From Undaria pinnatifida (Eukaryota; Sar; Phaeophyceae; Laminariales; Alariaceae): 64,000 bases of DNA. The stretch lies in contig JABAKD010000002.1 of the NCBI GenBank assembly GCA_012845835.1, forward strand, positions 21,882,454 to 21,946,453, written 5' to 3'. The notes under the pieces were generated by a model that was not told where the DNA came from, searched no databases, and saw only the letters and a list, made by a program, of their open reading frames with translations. Below, piece by piece: positions 32,791 to 44,700 of the stretch (position 1 is its first letter; every line of letters begins with the position of its first letter). The position numbers and the translations under genes are program-made.

Positions 32791-32991
32791 CGCACCATCC
32801 GCACCTTGCCTATTCAAACAAGGTGCATGCCTCAAATATCCAATGACAATTCAAAAACAATACTGCCACAATCGCTCCAAAAACCCGAATATTGATACCC
32901 ACCGCCGTAACCAGCAGAATTGAACCGCAGTAATCGTGACGGAAATCACTGATGAGAATATGTGCGATCAATAGCGCAATAGGATTAATCC

Positions 32992-33113
32992 GTGTAAAAC
33001 CAGAGAAAAAACTCTCTGTGGTTCTATAAATCAAGCCTAAAGTAAAGCCGAAACCACATATATTCCACCTCAAATTATCACACGCCCAAGCCTTGGATTA
33101 AGCAAATTCAAGT
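32992..33113 (+). repeat. Duplicated 120-bp segment, copy 1
   Basis: It shares AAATCAAGCCTAAA, CCGAAACCAC, CACCTCAAATTATCA and ACGCCCAAGCCTT with 35327-35453. Confidence 0.65.
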
Positions 33114-34400
33114 CTAAAATCAACGTTGAAAAATATATACCAGGAATCAAATTTCGTCATCAACTACTCAAAAACAACCAATCAATACTGCTGTTCCCCG
33201 AAAGAAATACACTTCCAAATCTTTGATTAAACCAGCACATAGTGAATCCTACATCCCTCCTGCCCGTGAAAACTATCACGATAATTCTCATTCCATCCCA
33301 GATTAATAATGCAAATTCAAAAGTAAAATCCTCGAATTCAAACAAAGTGTAAGGGCATCGCTTTCAAGTAATATTTCATGATCCGACCAAAATTCAGCTA
33401 AGACATCACTCCTCCGGAGTCAAGCCACATTTCGTCCAACAAGTTCTGCTCTGGTTTAGTCCATACCAAGCTCTCAACACGCGTTGGTATTACAGAACAC
33501 TTTGATTAGGACATGTGCTTCTTCAGCTATGATGGAAGCCAGCATTCATCACACATACCCACCTACTCTACTACCTGTTCAAAGCAAATGCCAGGTATAT
33601 CCTTTCTCAAACAGGATTTTTCATCAAGCACCCTACCAGCTTGCGCGGGTTTCTCCTACCCTTTATCGCTCAGTACGAGTACGTACGTTGAAAAAATGAC
33701 AATCTCACATACCAGGTACTACAGGTATTAATGAAGGCATAACACCAGGCAGGGTTGAAAATTCAGTTGTGTTGAAAACACAACCGCCCCACCCATCACC
33801 TCTCGTTTTTGCAATACGTGCATACAAGAATAGTTTGCATATACCTGTCACCTGGTGGCAGATATCAGTACTTCGTAGCTACCAAATTATTCATGTTTCC
33901 CAACTTCCGCGTACCAGGTACAAAATTCATACTTCCATGCCAACTTCGAATATACGTCCAGACGCCGTCATCGAAGTATCATGCTTACTAGCTAACTGGG
34001 GGTCAACATACAGCAAGGACAAGAGTGCGTCGGGGGCAGATGCAGTGGGGAAGGGAACACATGGGACCACGGCTGGCCGTGAACTACGTTCAATTCAATC
34101 TCTCACATGAACGCACGTTGCCTCATAATACCAACTTGTATTACCCAACCAAGAATCGAACCAATTAAAGTAATACGTGCCTTTTTGAACACGGTCTTCT
34201 TGCGGCAGACGATGATCTTCTCTTTCTCACGTAGACGCCCTCGTAGCGGACAGCGCCTTCTCCGCCGTCCATGCTCGTCCCCAGGCCCCGCTAAGAAGTC
34301 GAACCCTAATCCACCGTCAAGCCTCCTACTCTCCCAATGCTTCTTCTGCCTTTTTTCACGGCCTCCTCGTCCCCCTTTTCCCCCATTTTGGTCACCGACC
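33114..34400. other. No recognisable gene
   Basis: A/C-rich sequence without recognisable domain or repeat. Confidence 0.4.
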
Positions 34401-34407
34401 AGACCAG

Positions 34408-35122
34408 TCAGGAGCAAACGAGAGCGTGACCCGTTTTGGTCTTCTTCTCCGTCTTTTCCCCCCCAAAATTTAATCGCCCTTCTTGCTCCGTGCGGTCAGA
34501 AGTCCATGCCAACGGGCACGAATATGTCCTCTGCTGTTCAGGCTGGTGCTCCAACGACCTTGCGGCGTTCTCGCTCGATGACTGCTGCACCAAATGGGTC
34601 TGGCTAGGTGGTGGGGCATGGCTCTCTTTGGCGTGTGCTCCCTTCCGTTCTGCTCGTGCCTCCATTTGTGCTGGGCTTGCCTCGGCGGCGTCTCGCTGGT
34701 CTTGCAACTCACATAATATTTCAAATGTTCGCCTTTGTATTTCGACTCCGTATTGTTGGATCGCTTCCGTTTCTTCAGCAGAGCAGGCCAGCTGGGTTTG
34801 ATATTTTTCCAGGTTGAGAAATCCCACCTCAGGGGCATCTCCGCTGTGGCCTGCCGCAGAGCATCCGAGTAATCCATGTATCCCCCTGACAATGGGCTTT
34901 TTTCGTCGCCCATTGATGCTGCCGTCCTTGTGCTGGATCGTGGGTGGGATGCTCGGGTGACTGAACGGCTCTCCCCCTGGGATGGTCTCCCTGGTTTTGG
35001 GGTCGCTCTTTTTCTCTCCGGGCAGCTTCCTCGCGTCGGACCGCTGATACAGCAGCATCGAACTTCTCACGAAGCCGACGGCGATCGTCTTTTGGCAGGT
35101 TGGCTCCGATATTGGGGTCCAT
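34408..35122 (-). pseudogene. Hypothetical protein, frameshifted (about 230 aa)
   Basis: The minus strand starts at ATG 35122 with MDPNIGANLPKDDRRRLREK, an amphipathic charged helix continuing AAVSAVRREEAARRE. At the A-run near 35010 (GAGAAAAAGAGC) the sensible frame changes to one continuing SDPKTRETIPGGEPF and running to 34408. That part contains a long charged helical stretch (EETEAIQQYGVEIQRRTFEI, LQDQRDAAEA), predicted coiled-coil-like by eye. One base gained or lost in the A-run would join the two parts. No family recognised; a Gag-like or structural host protein are both possible. Confidence 0.4.
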
Positions 35123-35173
35123 TTCGCCCTAGCACCTAGCACCGGTTATCTAGTCGTACGATATGCAAGCATA

Positions 35174-35272
35174 ATGGATGAGCCCAGGTGTTAAGGGCAC
35201 GGGCTGGCTCGCGGACACAGAAGTCACGTAATCCGGAAAGCCATCGGGCTGGGAAGAGAAGTAGAAAAAAAT
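35174..35272 (+). repeat. Short dispersed repeat, second copy
   Basis: Same sequence as 31738-31840 with scattered substitutions and an A-rich end. Confidence 0.65.
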
Positions 35273-35326
35273 GTCTATACAAGAGTGAAAGGAAAGAAGG
35301 AAGGAAAAAGTGCAGGAAAGTGCAGC

Positions 35327-35453
35327 GTGTAAAACCAGAAAGGAAACAAAACTCTCGATTGTGGTTCAATAAATCAAGCCTAAAATAACCCCGAAACCAC
35401 CAATATTTTCACCTCAAATTATCATACGCCCAAGCCTTCGATCAAGCAAATTC
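35327..35453 (+). repeat. Duplicated 120-bp segment, copy 2
   Basis: See the copy at 32992-33113. Confidence 0.65.
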
Positions 35454-35726
35454 CAACACTCGGTCCAACGCTTTTCCTGTCTGTCCCCTATACCTGGTCG
35501 TGAACGCGTGCTACGTACATGAGGTAAGAAACACATCAGAGAATTGTCGATGATTCTGGATTAGACTATAGATTCCTGGGCAGTTTTTTCCCGAGGACGG
35601 GTCAACTCGAGGCGTACCATTAATAATCGACGACACAGCAGCAATTTTTTGTACAGCAGTAGCAATAGGTATCTTCTTGACAACATGTCGTGTGCGCGAG
35701 CAATCGATGATACAGCAGTGAACAGA

Positions 35727-35840
35727 CTAATGAGTCAAATCGACACACGACGCGTATGAAAATACGTGGAAGTGTGGTGAGCTAAAGCTTTATTTTTCCC
35801 CATCCGCCGGAGGATGAAAATAAACAAAAAAAAACAGTCA
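35727..35840 (+). mobile_element. Family B SINE-like element, 5'-truncated
   Basis: ATCGACACACGACGCGTATG through CATCCGCCGGAGGATG, then an A-rich tail. Confidence 0.75.
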
Positions 35841-36850
35841 ATAATGTCTAATAATAGTCGACGATATAGACTACCTGGTAGTCTATACTGCCTCCGTTGC
35901 CCCCTGCCGCCTCGGTAAGGCATGCTGCGAAGCATGCCCTAGCAGGCTTGTAGCGAGTGGGGGGGGTCTTTCTGGCGGGTGTAAGGCCGGGCTCACCCTC
36001 AAGGAGTGATACCTTCTTGCTGCTGCGTGTGGCCGCGGGGCTTAAGCGTGGCGGGAGAATTGGGTCGTACGTGGTGCGTTAGGCATGGTCACCTACGATT
36101 CGCGCGTCGTTTTAGGCAGCAGCGGCGGAGCAGCAATGCTTAATCGAGATGCTCGTGCGCGGAGGCAGGCGCCACCACGAGCCACACTACGGCGCAGTCT
36201 TGGCTTGCGTGAAAGGAACGGCGCCAGCAGGAGGCTGGATTCGACGACGAAGGAGAAGGGCGACTGGCCGTCGACGGGCGGGGAAGAGACAGATTGAACT
36301 CTCCCTGAACGAGTTTTTTTTTTTTCCAGCTCAGCACCGCAAGCTGCGTAGAGCATTTTGTTTTTTTTTGGGACGGGGGGGAAGGGGAACCGATTGGAAT
36401 TGAGAGTCAACGAGAGCAAGTGCAAAGGACCGGGCTGAGTGAGCTAAGGCGATGAGGCGACCATGGAGAACCACAGCAGGAGGATGGCACACGGAGACCC
36501 ACGACCGGCACGCACACCATCATCACGAGCGCAGCGATCATCTTTTTTTTCAGGGTTCACAACTGGAACCCCTTTTTGGGAACAATTTCACTTGAACTTA
36601 GTATAGATAGGGATTTGGGGCTTTGAATGGGTTAACGAGGGAGTAGTAAAACATGTAACTTACGTCACTGATTTTTGTAGAGTTGGTAGAGGGGTTGTAT
36701 ACCGTTCATGGGGAACGACCCCCCTCAATTTTCAATTCTCAGGCACGGGCGTCGTAGCTGCGCTGCAACCTGTCAAATAACTCGGGAAGGCGGGGTGATC
36801 ATTGATACCGGTATTTGTTTTGTGGGTTTTGGTTCGATTGCTCTTGTTTC
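35841..36850. other. No recognisable gene
   Basis: Includes a GC-rich block (36080-36300) open on both strands without any domain, and a T12 run at about 36314. Confidence 0.4.
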
Positions 36851-36852
36851 AC

Positions 36853-37220
36853 TGCATGCACGCGGGTCGTCACTCTGACATCACTCCAGACAGCAGGCTC
36901 GTTCGTTTGTGCTCACGATTACCGTGCGGTTCGCACGGTGCAGGCAGCCCAACCGTTGTAGTTTGTAGCCGCGAGTTGGTTAGTTGTGGCAACGGGGGAA
37001 CTCTATGCTGTAGTTGAGTGGATACCCGCGGCCACGTGAGTTCAGTTTGCACATTGGACCTTTTCGTTTGTGAGCTCTTTTCCGTATCGTGCGTATTAGG
37101 CGGGAAAGCGTGGTATTTCCCACACCGAGATTTGATTCCATTTGTTTTTTCGGATCTTCCTGGGCTCCAGCACCTTTGTGTGACCACCGACTCTAGATTT
37201 TTGACAAGTGTTAATGTGAG

Positions 37221-37255
<35 letters not shown>

Positions 37256-37370
37256 CCTGGTACTCTATTTTCAAATTCCATGCTTCAAGAGCAGCAGTTT
37301 GGTTGTTGTTGTTTGCGGTTTTTCTCGCAAAGTCAAGTCTGTGGTCACAGGACAGGCTCCATCATCAATA
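36853..37370 (-). repeat. Inverted and rearranged piece of the 19-22 kb duplication
   Basis: 36853-36960 is the reverse complement of 19035-19145 (GTGAGCACAGACAAACGCG-type match). 37130-37256 is a reverse copy of the 110-bp sub-repeat ending in (AAC)n, and 37307-37360 is a forward copy of its GTGGTCACAGGACAGGCTCC part. Confidence 0.6.
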
Positions 37371-37510
37371 AATAATATAGTTGACTGACACCACTGCAGA
37401 CTGCACACTGTGTACAGGCAACACCTCTCGGGGTAACGCGGTGTCAACCATCGTAATGTCATACAATTTCGGGGAATGTACTGTCTACACTATGCAAAGA
37501 CCCTGTTTTG

Positions 37511-37679
37511 GTGTAGTGTTAAGGTAATTAGTGGGGTATTAGTCCGTTTGACCACTTGCAAAAGGTTAACCCATAGCTTACCCAAACTAAGCCTTATAAC
37601 ACTCTCCCCCCCTGGAACGGCGGGATAGCAGGTCGGCCGGATATACGGGCGGACCTGTCAATTATCCATTTAATTTCAG
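37511..37679 (+). mobile_element. Family D element, truncated
   Basis: Tail and body (GTTAAGGTAATTAGTGG to GGGCGGACCTGTCAA); it then joins directly to a family A head at about 37680. Confidence 0.65.
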
Positions 37680-37925
37680 CCGGTCGTCCCGGTGGTCTAG
37701 CTCGGATAACCTTGTCATTGAGTTCGATTCCCACCATGATGAGATTTGACATTAACTGCAAACATGCAAAAAAAAAAGGGATCAACTGCTGAGAGCGCCT
37801 AGCAGCGTGAGTAGGTACAATTCGACTCGAGTCGACGAGGGAAGAAAATGCTGACTTCTTCTCGCGATAAAAATGAAGGCACGTGCCGAAGTGGGGAGGG
37901 AAGAGGAGGGCTCACTATGTGACCC
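37680..37925 (+). mobile_element. Family A SINE, divergent
   Basis: Head CCGGTCGTCCCGGTGGTCTA with B box GAGTTCGATTCCCACC (closer to the tRNA consensus than the 14.7-kb copy). A weakly matching body follows (GCGATAAAAATGAAGGCACG). Confidence 0.55.
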
Positions 37926-39059
37926 CGGATCTGAGTTACTACTGGGAGGGAGCGCGAGGGTGGCGCGAGGATAGTGAATGGGATGGAGAAAAACAATGTT
38001 GCGAAGGTTATAGGCTATATATTTTTAATACTACCACACACAGCACCCCTATCCTTTTCCAGGGTTTTTATTTGTATGTGTCCACTCTTCTCTGTAGGCC
38101 CAAAATATTGACAGATTGCTTTATTTTTGTCCAGTGGTATTACATCCTGAAAGAAGATACTAGAGCGTCTGCGCCTATTTTCTTTCTGGAGGTGGACTTT
38201 CAGTCGGAAATGGAATAACTCTAAACATCGATCTTTTCCGCTTGAGCATGGTCTAGTCCGCAATGAAAAAATACTGCTGCCTCGCTACCAGTACATGCTA
38301 TTATTTTAGTCTCTCAGTACAAAATACACACATACACACGGCACTGTCAGCAGTCGTCATGGTAGAGACACTTCGGATATTTTTTATTGAGGGGACGCGT
38401 CCGATTTCGACAACGTGAAAGCACGCGCGAAGCAAAGACAGCAGATACACATATCCCGCGTTCCCGAGTAAAAACAAGAAGAAGCCTCCCGTACGAGTAA
38501 AGCCACCCCCGCATCTACCTTAGACAACGCCGCCGCAACGAGAGATCGCTCTCTTCTTCGTTTTTCTCCTTGCCCGTGACCACGCAGCCAATGCGACAGC
38601 ATTTAGTTTGTAAACAAAGCTCTCCTTCCAAAACCTCGCCGGCTGACTTGGCCCCATGACGACGTTGGATGCAAACCGACTTTGCATCCAGTCGACTTCG
38701 AACCTCCATTGCCACTGGGACAGCAGTGCAGTCTCTTTATTTGATGCCAAGTCCTCTTTCGTTCCGCCTAGTAGAGGCGAAGCAGGTTCTCAATACTCTT
38801 TTCAGCATTTTTGTTTGATGCCGGGTATATGCCAACTTTTACTTGATGGCGCCTTTACCAACAGTGTTTTCGCCCATCCTTGCCTTCTTTGTTGTATATG
38901 GCGTTTTCCTTCTGTCAAATTATGACCTTCAGAATCTCATGTTCGTAGTAAACTCTTGGCATTACTATAAAGCTCAATGAATGCCTAATCGGACAGCTAC
39001 ACCTTATCGCCTAAAGCAAGCACTACAAGTGCAGTATGCTGATAGATTATTTTACGCGA
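37926..39059. other. No recognisable gene; one perfect hairpin
   Basis: TGGATGCAAA (38666-38675), loop CCGAC, TTTGCATCCA (38681-38690) is a perfect 10-bp inverted repeat. Nothing else identified. Confidence 0.4.
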
Positions 39060-39239
39060 CCTAAAAGCGTTACCCCTCCCGCCCATATAGTAGGTTCTTG
39101 GAAGGATGCAGTTCACCCTTCATGCGACTCGCCGAACACGTCACGGCTCTTCGTGCTTGGTGCAAGCAATGTCTGCCTGGTTGGTGAAAACCCGACGTGC
39201 TCCGTCCCGGAATGGTGGGGATGCGAAGGTCTGCAAGGT

Positions 39240-39620
39240 TTTACGACTACGGCCATGCACAAAGTGCATACTCCCCCCCCCTCCCCCCTCCTCTTTGTAC
39301 CTGCCTTGCCCCTCCTCGAATCCCGCCCGCCCTCGCCTCAACGGTCATACGACCACAAGATATATACATAATAAACCGGTGCATTCCCCAGCCAATACAT
39401 CTCGCCCCCCTCGAAAACGTTATTATAGTTTTCTTGCACACAGACTGATAAACATCACCCTGTTGACCTCGGTACAGCTAACTCTAATGGGAGTCGCCGA
39501 CCAGTAAAATGAAGACACACACCCAGCAGCACGTGGGATCGGAGTATTACACACATTTCGCAAATATTAATAGGAGGTTCGACGGAATCTTCGACCTCAC
39601 AGCCGTTTAGTCAAGTGTAT
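39240..39620 (+). repeat. Family X copy
   Basis: C-tract, ATAATAAACCGGTGCATTCC, AAACGTTATTATAGTTTTCT, GACCTCGGTACAGCTAACTC, GATCGGAGTATTACACACA, then a diverged 3' end (TTCGACCTCACAGCCG). Confidence 0.65.
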
Positions 39621-40204
39621 TTCATTTCTTTACAAAATATATTTTCCAACGGACTCTACGATAGTGGCTTACTATGTAGATATTTTATGTCCTGCATGCG
39701 TGCTCATTGCTCATTACGGTTGGCGTTGCATACCCAAACCACCTTGCTGTTCATTTACAACTTTATAATAGAAGGCATCACGTGCGTAAAAAAGGACACT
39801 GGGTGCAGAACACAGCAAGGCAAGGCAGTCCGGGCGGCCTTAGGCTAGCTACTTATACCACCATGGAAAGGCACACAAACGTCAGGACGACGATAGCCAG
39901 ACCCAGACTTCCATCTCTAGGGCAGAACGCCCCCTCCCCTGCCCCTCCCTCCCCCCTCTCTCCCTTCCCCCTTCTCCTCCGCTGCGTAGAGATGCCGACG
40001 ATGGGAGGCGCTGCCGCGGACTTCGCTAGTCGCTCTGTATCTCTGCAGCTATGCGCGTCATAGAAGTTTCCGCATGCATGCCCCTGCCCCCTCGTCGACC
40101 CCTCGAGACCATCTTCCGGCCTTCTGTTCAGCGGTGTCTTCTTGGTAACCACCCATATATGACTTAATTTTGGTGTAGGGATATATACACTCCGGAGTAT
40201 ATTA

Positions 40205-40275
40205 TAAAGTCTATGAGTTTCGACAAAATTTTCGATCTCACAGCTGGAGTGTTTTTTCATTTTTTAAAATATATA
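40205..40275 (+). repeat. Family X 3' end fragment
   Basis: Starts at ATGAGTTTCGACAAAATTTT; small frame MSFDKIFDLTAGVFF, which by chance stays open to 40458 in unrelated sequence. Confidence 0.65.
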
Positions 40276-40571
40276 TTTGTTGTCGCGACGGGTTTCAATT
40301 CCGTTGATCTTGGTGATCACGAACAACGTCTTATTTTATTTTTACTCGACTCAACCCAAAATTTACCTGCCGAAAACGAAGTACACAAATTGTTCTGCAC
40401 GGAATTAGTTCAAAGTAATTCACTGATCTTCCTTTGGTCGCTAAGCGACCCTACCTAACACTCTGGGTGCCCGGATCTTTGGGGCGGTGGGTTGTTCGGG
40501 TTTGCGAGCTAGAAAGCACTTCCTGGTGGGATTGAGGCAAGGGGACAGACTCATCCCAAACCCTCACGCTG

Positions 40572-40606
40572 ACCCTATAACCCTAACAACCCTAACCCTT
40601 AACCCC
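40572..40606. repeat. Interstitial telomere-like tract
   Basis: ACCCTATAACCCTAACAACC followed by CTAACCCTTAACCCC: degenerate CCCTAA units. Confidence 0.55.
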
Positions 40607-41680
40607 GCCCGCAACCCGGACCCAAAACGGGCGAGAAGCGGGCGAGAAGCGAGAAACGCGGCTGCGCCGCCTTTCAATATATTTTTTTGTTTCGTTCCAC
40701 GGACCACCACACACAGCCCTCGGCTAATGAAAGAGCCCAAAAACTACTGTCCAAGATCCGGGCGGTCTGCTGGGCCCACTGTTAGGTCTGCTGGAGCGCT
40801 AAGCTCAATCCAAAGGAGGAGCCGTTTTCGTTAGCGGTCTCCTGCTGCGGTCGAAATTCCACTAGAAAGCTTTCGGCAGGGTCGCCTCGGGTCACTATGC
40901 CACGGAGCGTATGCTCAAGGTAGCTTAAGCACAGAGGGATCGACACAAACAGAGGTGCTACTACACATGGAAACACGTTGGAAATTGGCAACGTCATTGC
41001 CATGGAAATGCTTCTGAAAGCTGAGGAAGAAATATCTCATGGCCGAAGAGAAGGAACCAGATTTCGGCCGGATGCTTCTCACGGAAAAAGTAAAAACGAT
41101 ACAGTAGACGGAGGCTATTTGTTCCAGCGGCAGTAGTAGTAGTAGTAGTAGTAGTAGGCGTCACGAGGCGGAGTTAGCGGGTGCAGAAGATCCACCAGCC
41201 GCAGCTAACCACCCAGTTATTAACAGGTAGTATCGGGACTAGAGATGAGCGAGTAGGCCACTCTTTCGTGGCGACTGCACGCAAACATGTAGTAAGAGCG
41301 TCTTGCTCCGACGACTGTTGGCCGTGGAACGAGTGATCGCACACGCTGTTGCGTCGAACAAGAGGCGCACGCTTGTCAGCTCAAGCGTGTACGGGCACTT
41401 TCTTCAAGCGCTAGCACACGTTAGGGATACCGATGGCTACACACAATTCAAGTTAGGAGAGCGACGGCTCCAGCCTGATTCTAGGATAGCCCCTCCCTCC
41501 CCAAAAGCAGCGTCTTATATTTCAACGAACGTTTCATGTCTGCTCGACACGAGAAAGGATGATATGAAAAAGTATCTTAATTATTTTTTCCTGCTTGCAA
41601 AATAGTTCCGAACGACGACAGCGCGTGCTACGATAGAGAGAGGGTGCACCACTTTTTTCTCTGAGGTTGGTTCCTAAATT
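40607..41680. other. No recognisable gene; (GTA)n microsatellite
   Basis: (AGT)8 at about 41134-41157. A 100-codon open frame at 41303-41605 has no domain. Confidence 0.4.
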
Positions 41681-41689
41681 TGGGAGCTC

Positions 41690-41900
41690 AAGACCTCTCC
41701 AACAAAACTGATTTGGGGAGAAACAAAATTGCTACTACCCGATGAAAGATCCCATGGCCATGGCCGAGGTACACGACGAGAATGATGCCAAACAAAAATG
41801 ATCTTTTTTTTACGACGATTTTGGGCTAAGGAGTGTCTTGAGTCATTCAGACACCATTTCAGACGGAAAGGGCTACGTACCTCTACCGAAACACGCCCCC
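41690..41900 (-). repeat. Dispersed repeat with an opposite copy at 45.1 kb
   Basis: On the minus strand it shares CTCCTTA-CCC, AATCGTCG, GATTCTCG and GTACCTCGGCC in order with 45130-45300. Confidence 0.45.
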
Positions 41901-41983
41901 GACGTCGAGGTGGCAACGGGCATCGTATTAAAGGAGACACGGCCGGGATCTGAGTTCAAAACCGGCTATTTCGTTAAGAAAAG

Positions 41984-42175
41984 TTGGGGGGGGCTACCGT
42001 AGAGCGACTCTCCAGTCAATTCATCGACTCTGAGCTGGCCGAGTTGGACGAGTTCAACAAAGCTCAAGGCGGCGACCGTGGTCGTATGTTTGCCGAGTGC
42101 CGCAATCGCCAACGCACGCTGGCATATGGTCTGTTTGTTGCTGAGAACGTCGCTCGGCGCATCTTCGATGGGTGA
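41984..42175 (+). CDS. Small hypothetical ORF or exon (about 60 aa)
   Basis: The frame reads VERLSSQFIDSELAELDEFN ... RTLAYGLFVAENVARRIFDG and stops at TGA. Composition is protein-like and helical. There is no upstream ATG in frame before a G8 run at about 41984-41992, so it is either an exon or a fragment. No family recognised. Confidence 0.25.
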   Translation: MGGATVERLSSQFIDSELAELDEFNKAQGGDRGRMFAECRNRQRTLAYGLFVAENVARRIFDG

Positions 42176-42324
42176 TCGGGGCAGTTACCGGATGGCTTAT
42201 AATGCTGAGGAAGGGGTTTCATTTCGACGAGATAGAGGCCATGTGGGGTCCGTCAAAGTCCAGCCCGTACCGAGCAAGCCGTCTGGCATCGACCCCGTAA
42301 ACACTCACCGGAAGAATGATTGAT

Positions 42325-43800
42325 ATATAGCGCGCGATCGGAGTATCACACACAGCTTGCAAAGATTAGTTTCGACGAAATCTTCGATCTCACAGCTGGA
42401 GTGTATTTTAATTTTTATAATATATATAGAAAAATATACATTACCAGGCGGGTGCTATAAAGGGGTGTCTTCTTGCTGCAACCGTCAGATTCGTCCCCTT
42501 TAAGGGTTTATAGTTTTCGCGCACAGATTGAAATGCTCGCCCCCCCGGCGCCCCCCCGATCCCTCTTGTTCAAACGCCGCACCTGAAATCAAAAATCTGC
42601 CAGAGTAGTAAGCTCTACCAGCCAGCTGATATCATCTCATTATCCATCTAGTTATCCATGCCGTAGCTCCAACTCATCTCCGCCCCCCCCCCCCCCCCTC
42701 CTTCCTTTTGTTCCCCGCCCAGTTCATTCAAACGCTCCACTTACAATCGAAATCGGCCAGAGTATCAAACAGTTCTAAGCAATTTTTATCACGTCATTAT
42801 CTTTCTAGCCATCCATGACGTAGTTTTCATTCATCCCCCCTCCCCCCCTCCAACGCCCCCTCCTTCCCCACACCCAGCACGATCGCCTAGACCCAGCACC
42901 GCGCGTATAGCAAGCCCCCACGTATATGATTCATACGCGCGATCGGAGGATCACACACAATGTTGCGAACAACAAGTGTAGACCAAATTCTTGATCTCAT
43001 AGCTGGAGTGAATTTTAATATTATATGTGACCTAAACCTCTTGAATGCCCCCCCCCCTGCCCGCCCCCTTTTTTTTTTTCTTTTCCTCGCTTTCGCTTGC
43101 TTAAACGCCTCATCTAATATAGAAACCTGCCAGGGTAATAAACACTTCTACCACGCCCTGGACATCGACTCATCATCTGCTTAGAGCCGTCCATGCCGCT
43201 GCTGCAATTCCCACCCACCCTCGCCCCCAACGCCCCCTCCTTCCCCACCACCCGCACCATCGTCTAGACCTAGCACCACGAGTATAGCAAACCCCTGCAT
43301 CTATGTGACCTGAAGCCTTCCCTCCCCGCCCCCCGCCCCCCCCGCCACATCCCCCCCCCCCTCCCCCACAAGAAGGATTTACAATTTCCACGCACAAATT
43401 GACCTACCCCACCCGTCCCCTCCCCCCCCCCTCCCGCCCCCTTTTGATCACAACCAGGCCCCCACGTCCTTAACAAACTCCGCCCCCCCCCTCACCGGTT
43501 ATTCGACTTACAGGATTCACTTGATAAACGGATGCATTTCCTTCCACAGCTATCAGATTTTGTCCCCCTCAGAAACGGGTTTTATAGTTTCCGCGCACAG
43601 ACTGCCTAACATCACCCTGTTGGCCCTGATAGCTACTCTGTAGTTGCAAGGGGAGTCGTCGACGTATATGCTTATTGAGGACACACAACCCGTACTACGC
43701 GCGATCGGAGTATCACACACAGCTTGCAACGATGAGTTTCGACAAAATATTCAATCTCACAGCTGGAGTGTATTATTATTTGTATAATATACTACATAAA
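42325..43800 (+). repeat. Family X array, four or more partial units
   Basis: 3' ends at about 42335-42425, 42935-43030 and 43690-43795. Each is preceded by C-tracts and the CACCCGCACCATCG-CTAGAC block. The last unit is the most complete (GGGGAGTCGTCGACG, MSFDKIFNLTAGVYY). Confidence 0.75.
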
Positions 43801-44333
43801 ATATAGGTGTATTTCGTAAGGGCAACTCTTTCAATGCAGTAAAAGTTGAGGGATCAGAGATGGAAAGAGGTCAATTTTCAACCGCCCGCCCCGAAAAAAA
43901 AGATTGCTGTTCCGGCTCCGTGCGCCGTGTTATAATATCGTGGTTTTGATTTGTTTTTGCTTTTGTTTGTACGGGAGTCAGCCTTTCAAAATAGCGTTGT
44001 TCTTGTTTAGTCAGACTTTGAACTCTACGAGTGATCAACACCAGAGGATGGGCAATCATCCCTCTTCACCACAAGTTGCAGAAAGGGCATGCAATGAGGA
44101 ACTAACTGTGGGGCTTAGAGAAGCCCTTCCTTATGGAGCACCGGCGCCTTCATCAATATGTTTTCTTTTCCAAGTGAAGAAAAACCACGCACGTTGGGTT
44201 GTTTTGATCGTCATCCAATACAAAATTGTCCCCTCGTTGAGACGAATTCACTTTGCCTACGAAGCTCAGCTGTAGGGCCGCCAAGACACACGAGATGGTG
44301 GCAAGGATATTTCATAGTACTATCTTCCATTTT
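43801..44333. other. No recognisable gene
   Basis: A 123-codon plus frame (43904-44275) has no domain; nothing else identified. Confidence 0.35.
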
Positions 44334-44700
44334 GTGGTGGTCGATGCAAGGCTGCTGTGTCCCAGCCGTGCCATAAGCGGCAGGCTCTGGGTTGCGGACA
44401 AGTATAACGTAGCGTGTCTCCTTCCAACATTCCCGTTGTAACCCATCGCAGTCTGACCTCAGATTTACTCTTTAAATGCCTCCGAGGTATGATATGGAGC
44501 TGGGTTAACCTTCTCTTCGTGGTGGTCGACGCACGGGTGCTGTGTCTCCGCCGTGCCATAAGCGGCAGGCTGTGGGTTGTGAACAAGTGTAACGTAGCGT
44601 GTCTCCTATGTTCCCGTCGTAGCCCACAGCAGTATAACCACCCCATATATATTCGTACACGTAATTTAACACCTCCGAAGAATAGAGCAAAACCAACCTT
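44334..44700. repeat. 185-bp tandem duplication
   Basis: Copies start at 44334 and 44519, both GTGGTGGTCGA-GCA. They share GCCGTGCCATAAGCGGCAGG, GGACAAGTATAACGTAGCGT-type sequence and TGTCTCCT. On the minus strand both are open with GDTLRYTC-QP-ACRLWHG. Confidence 0.7.
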
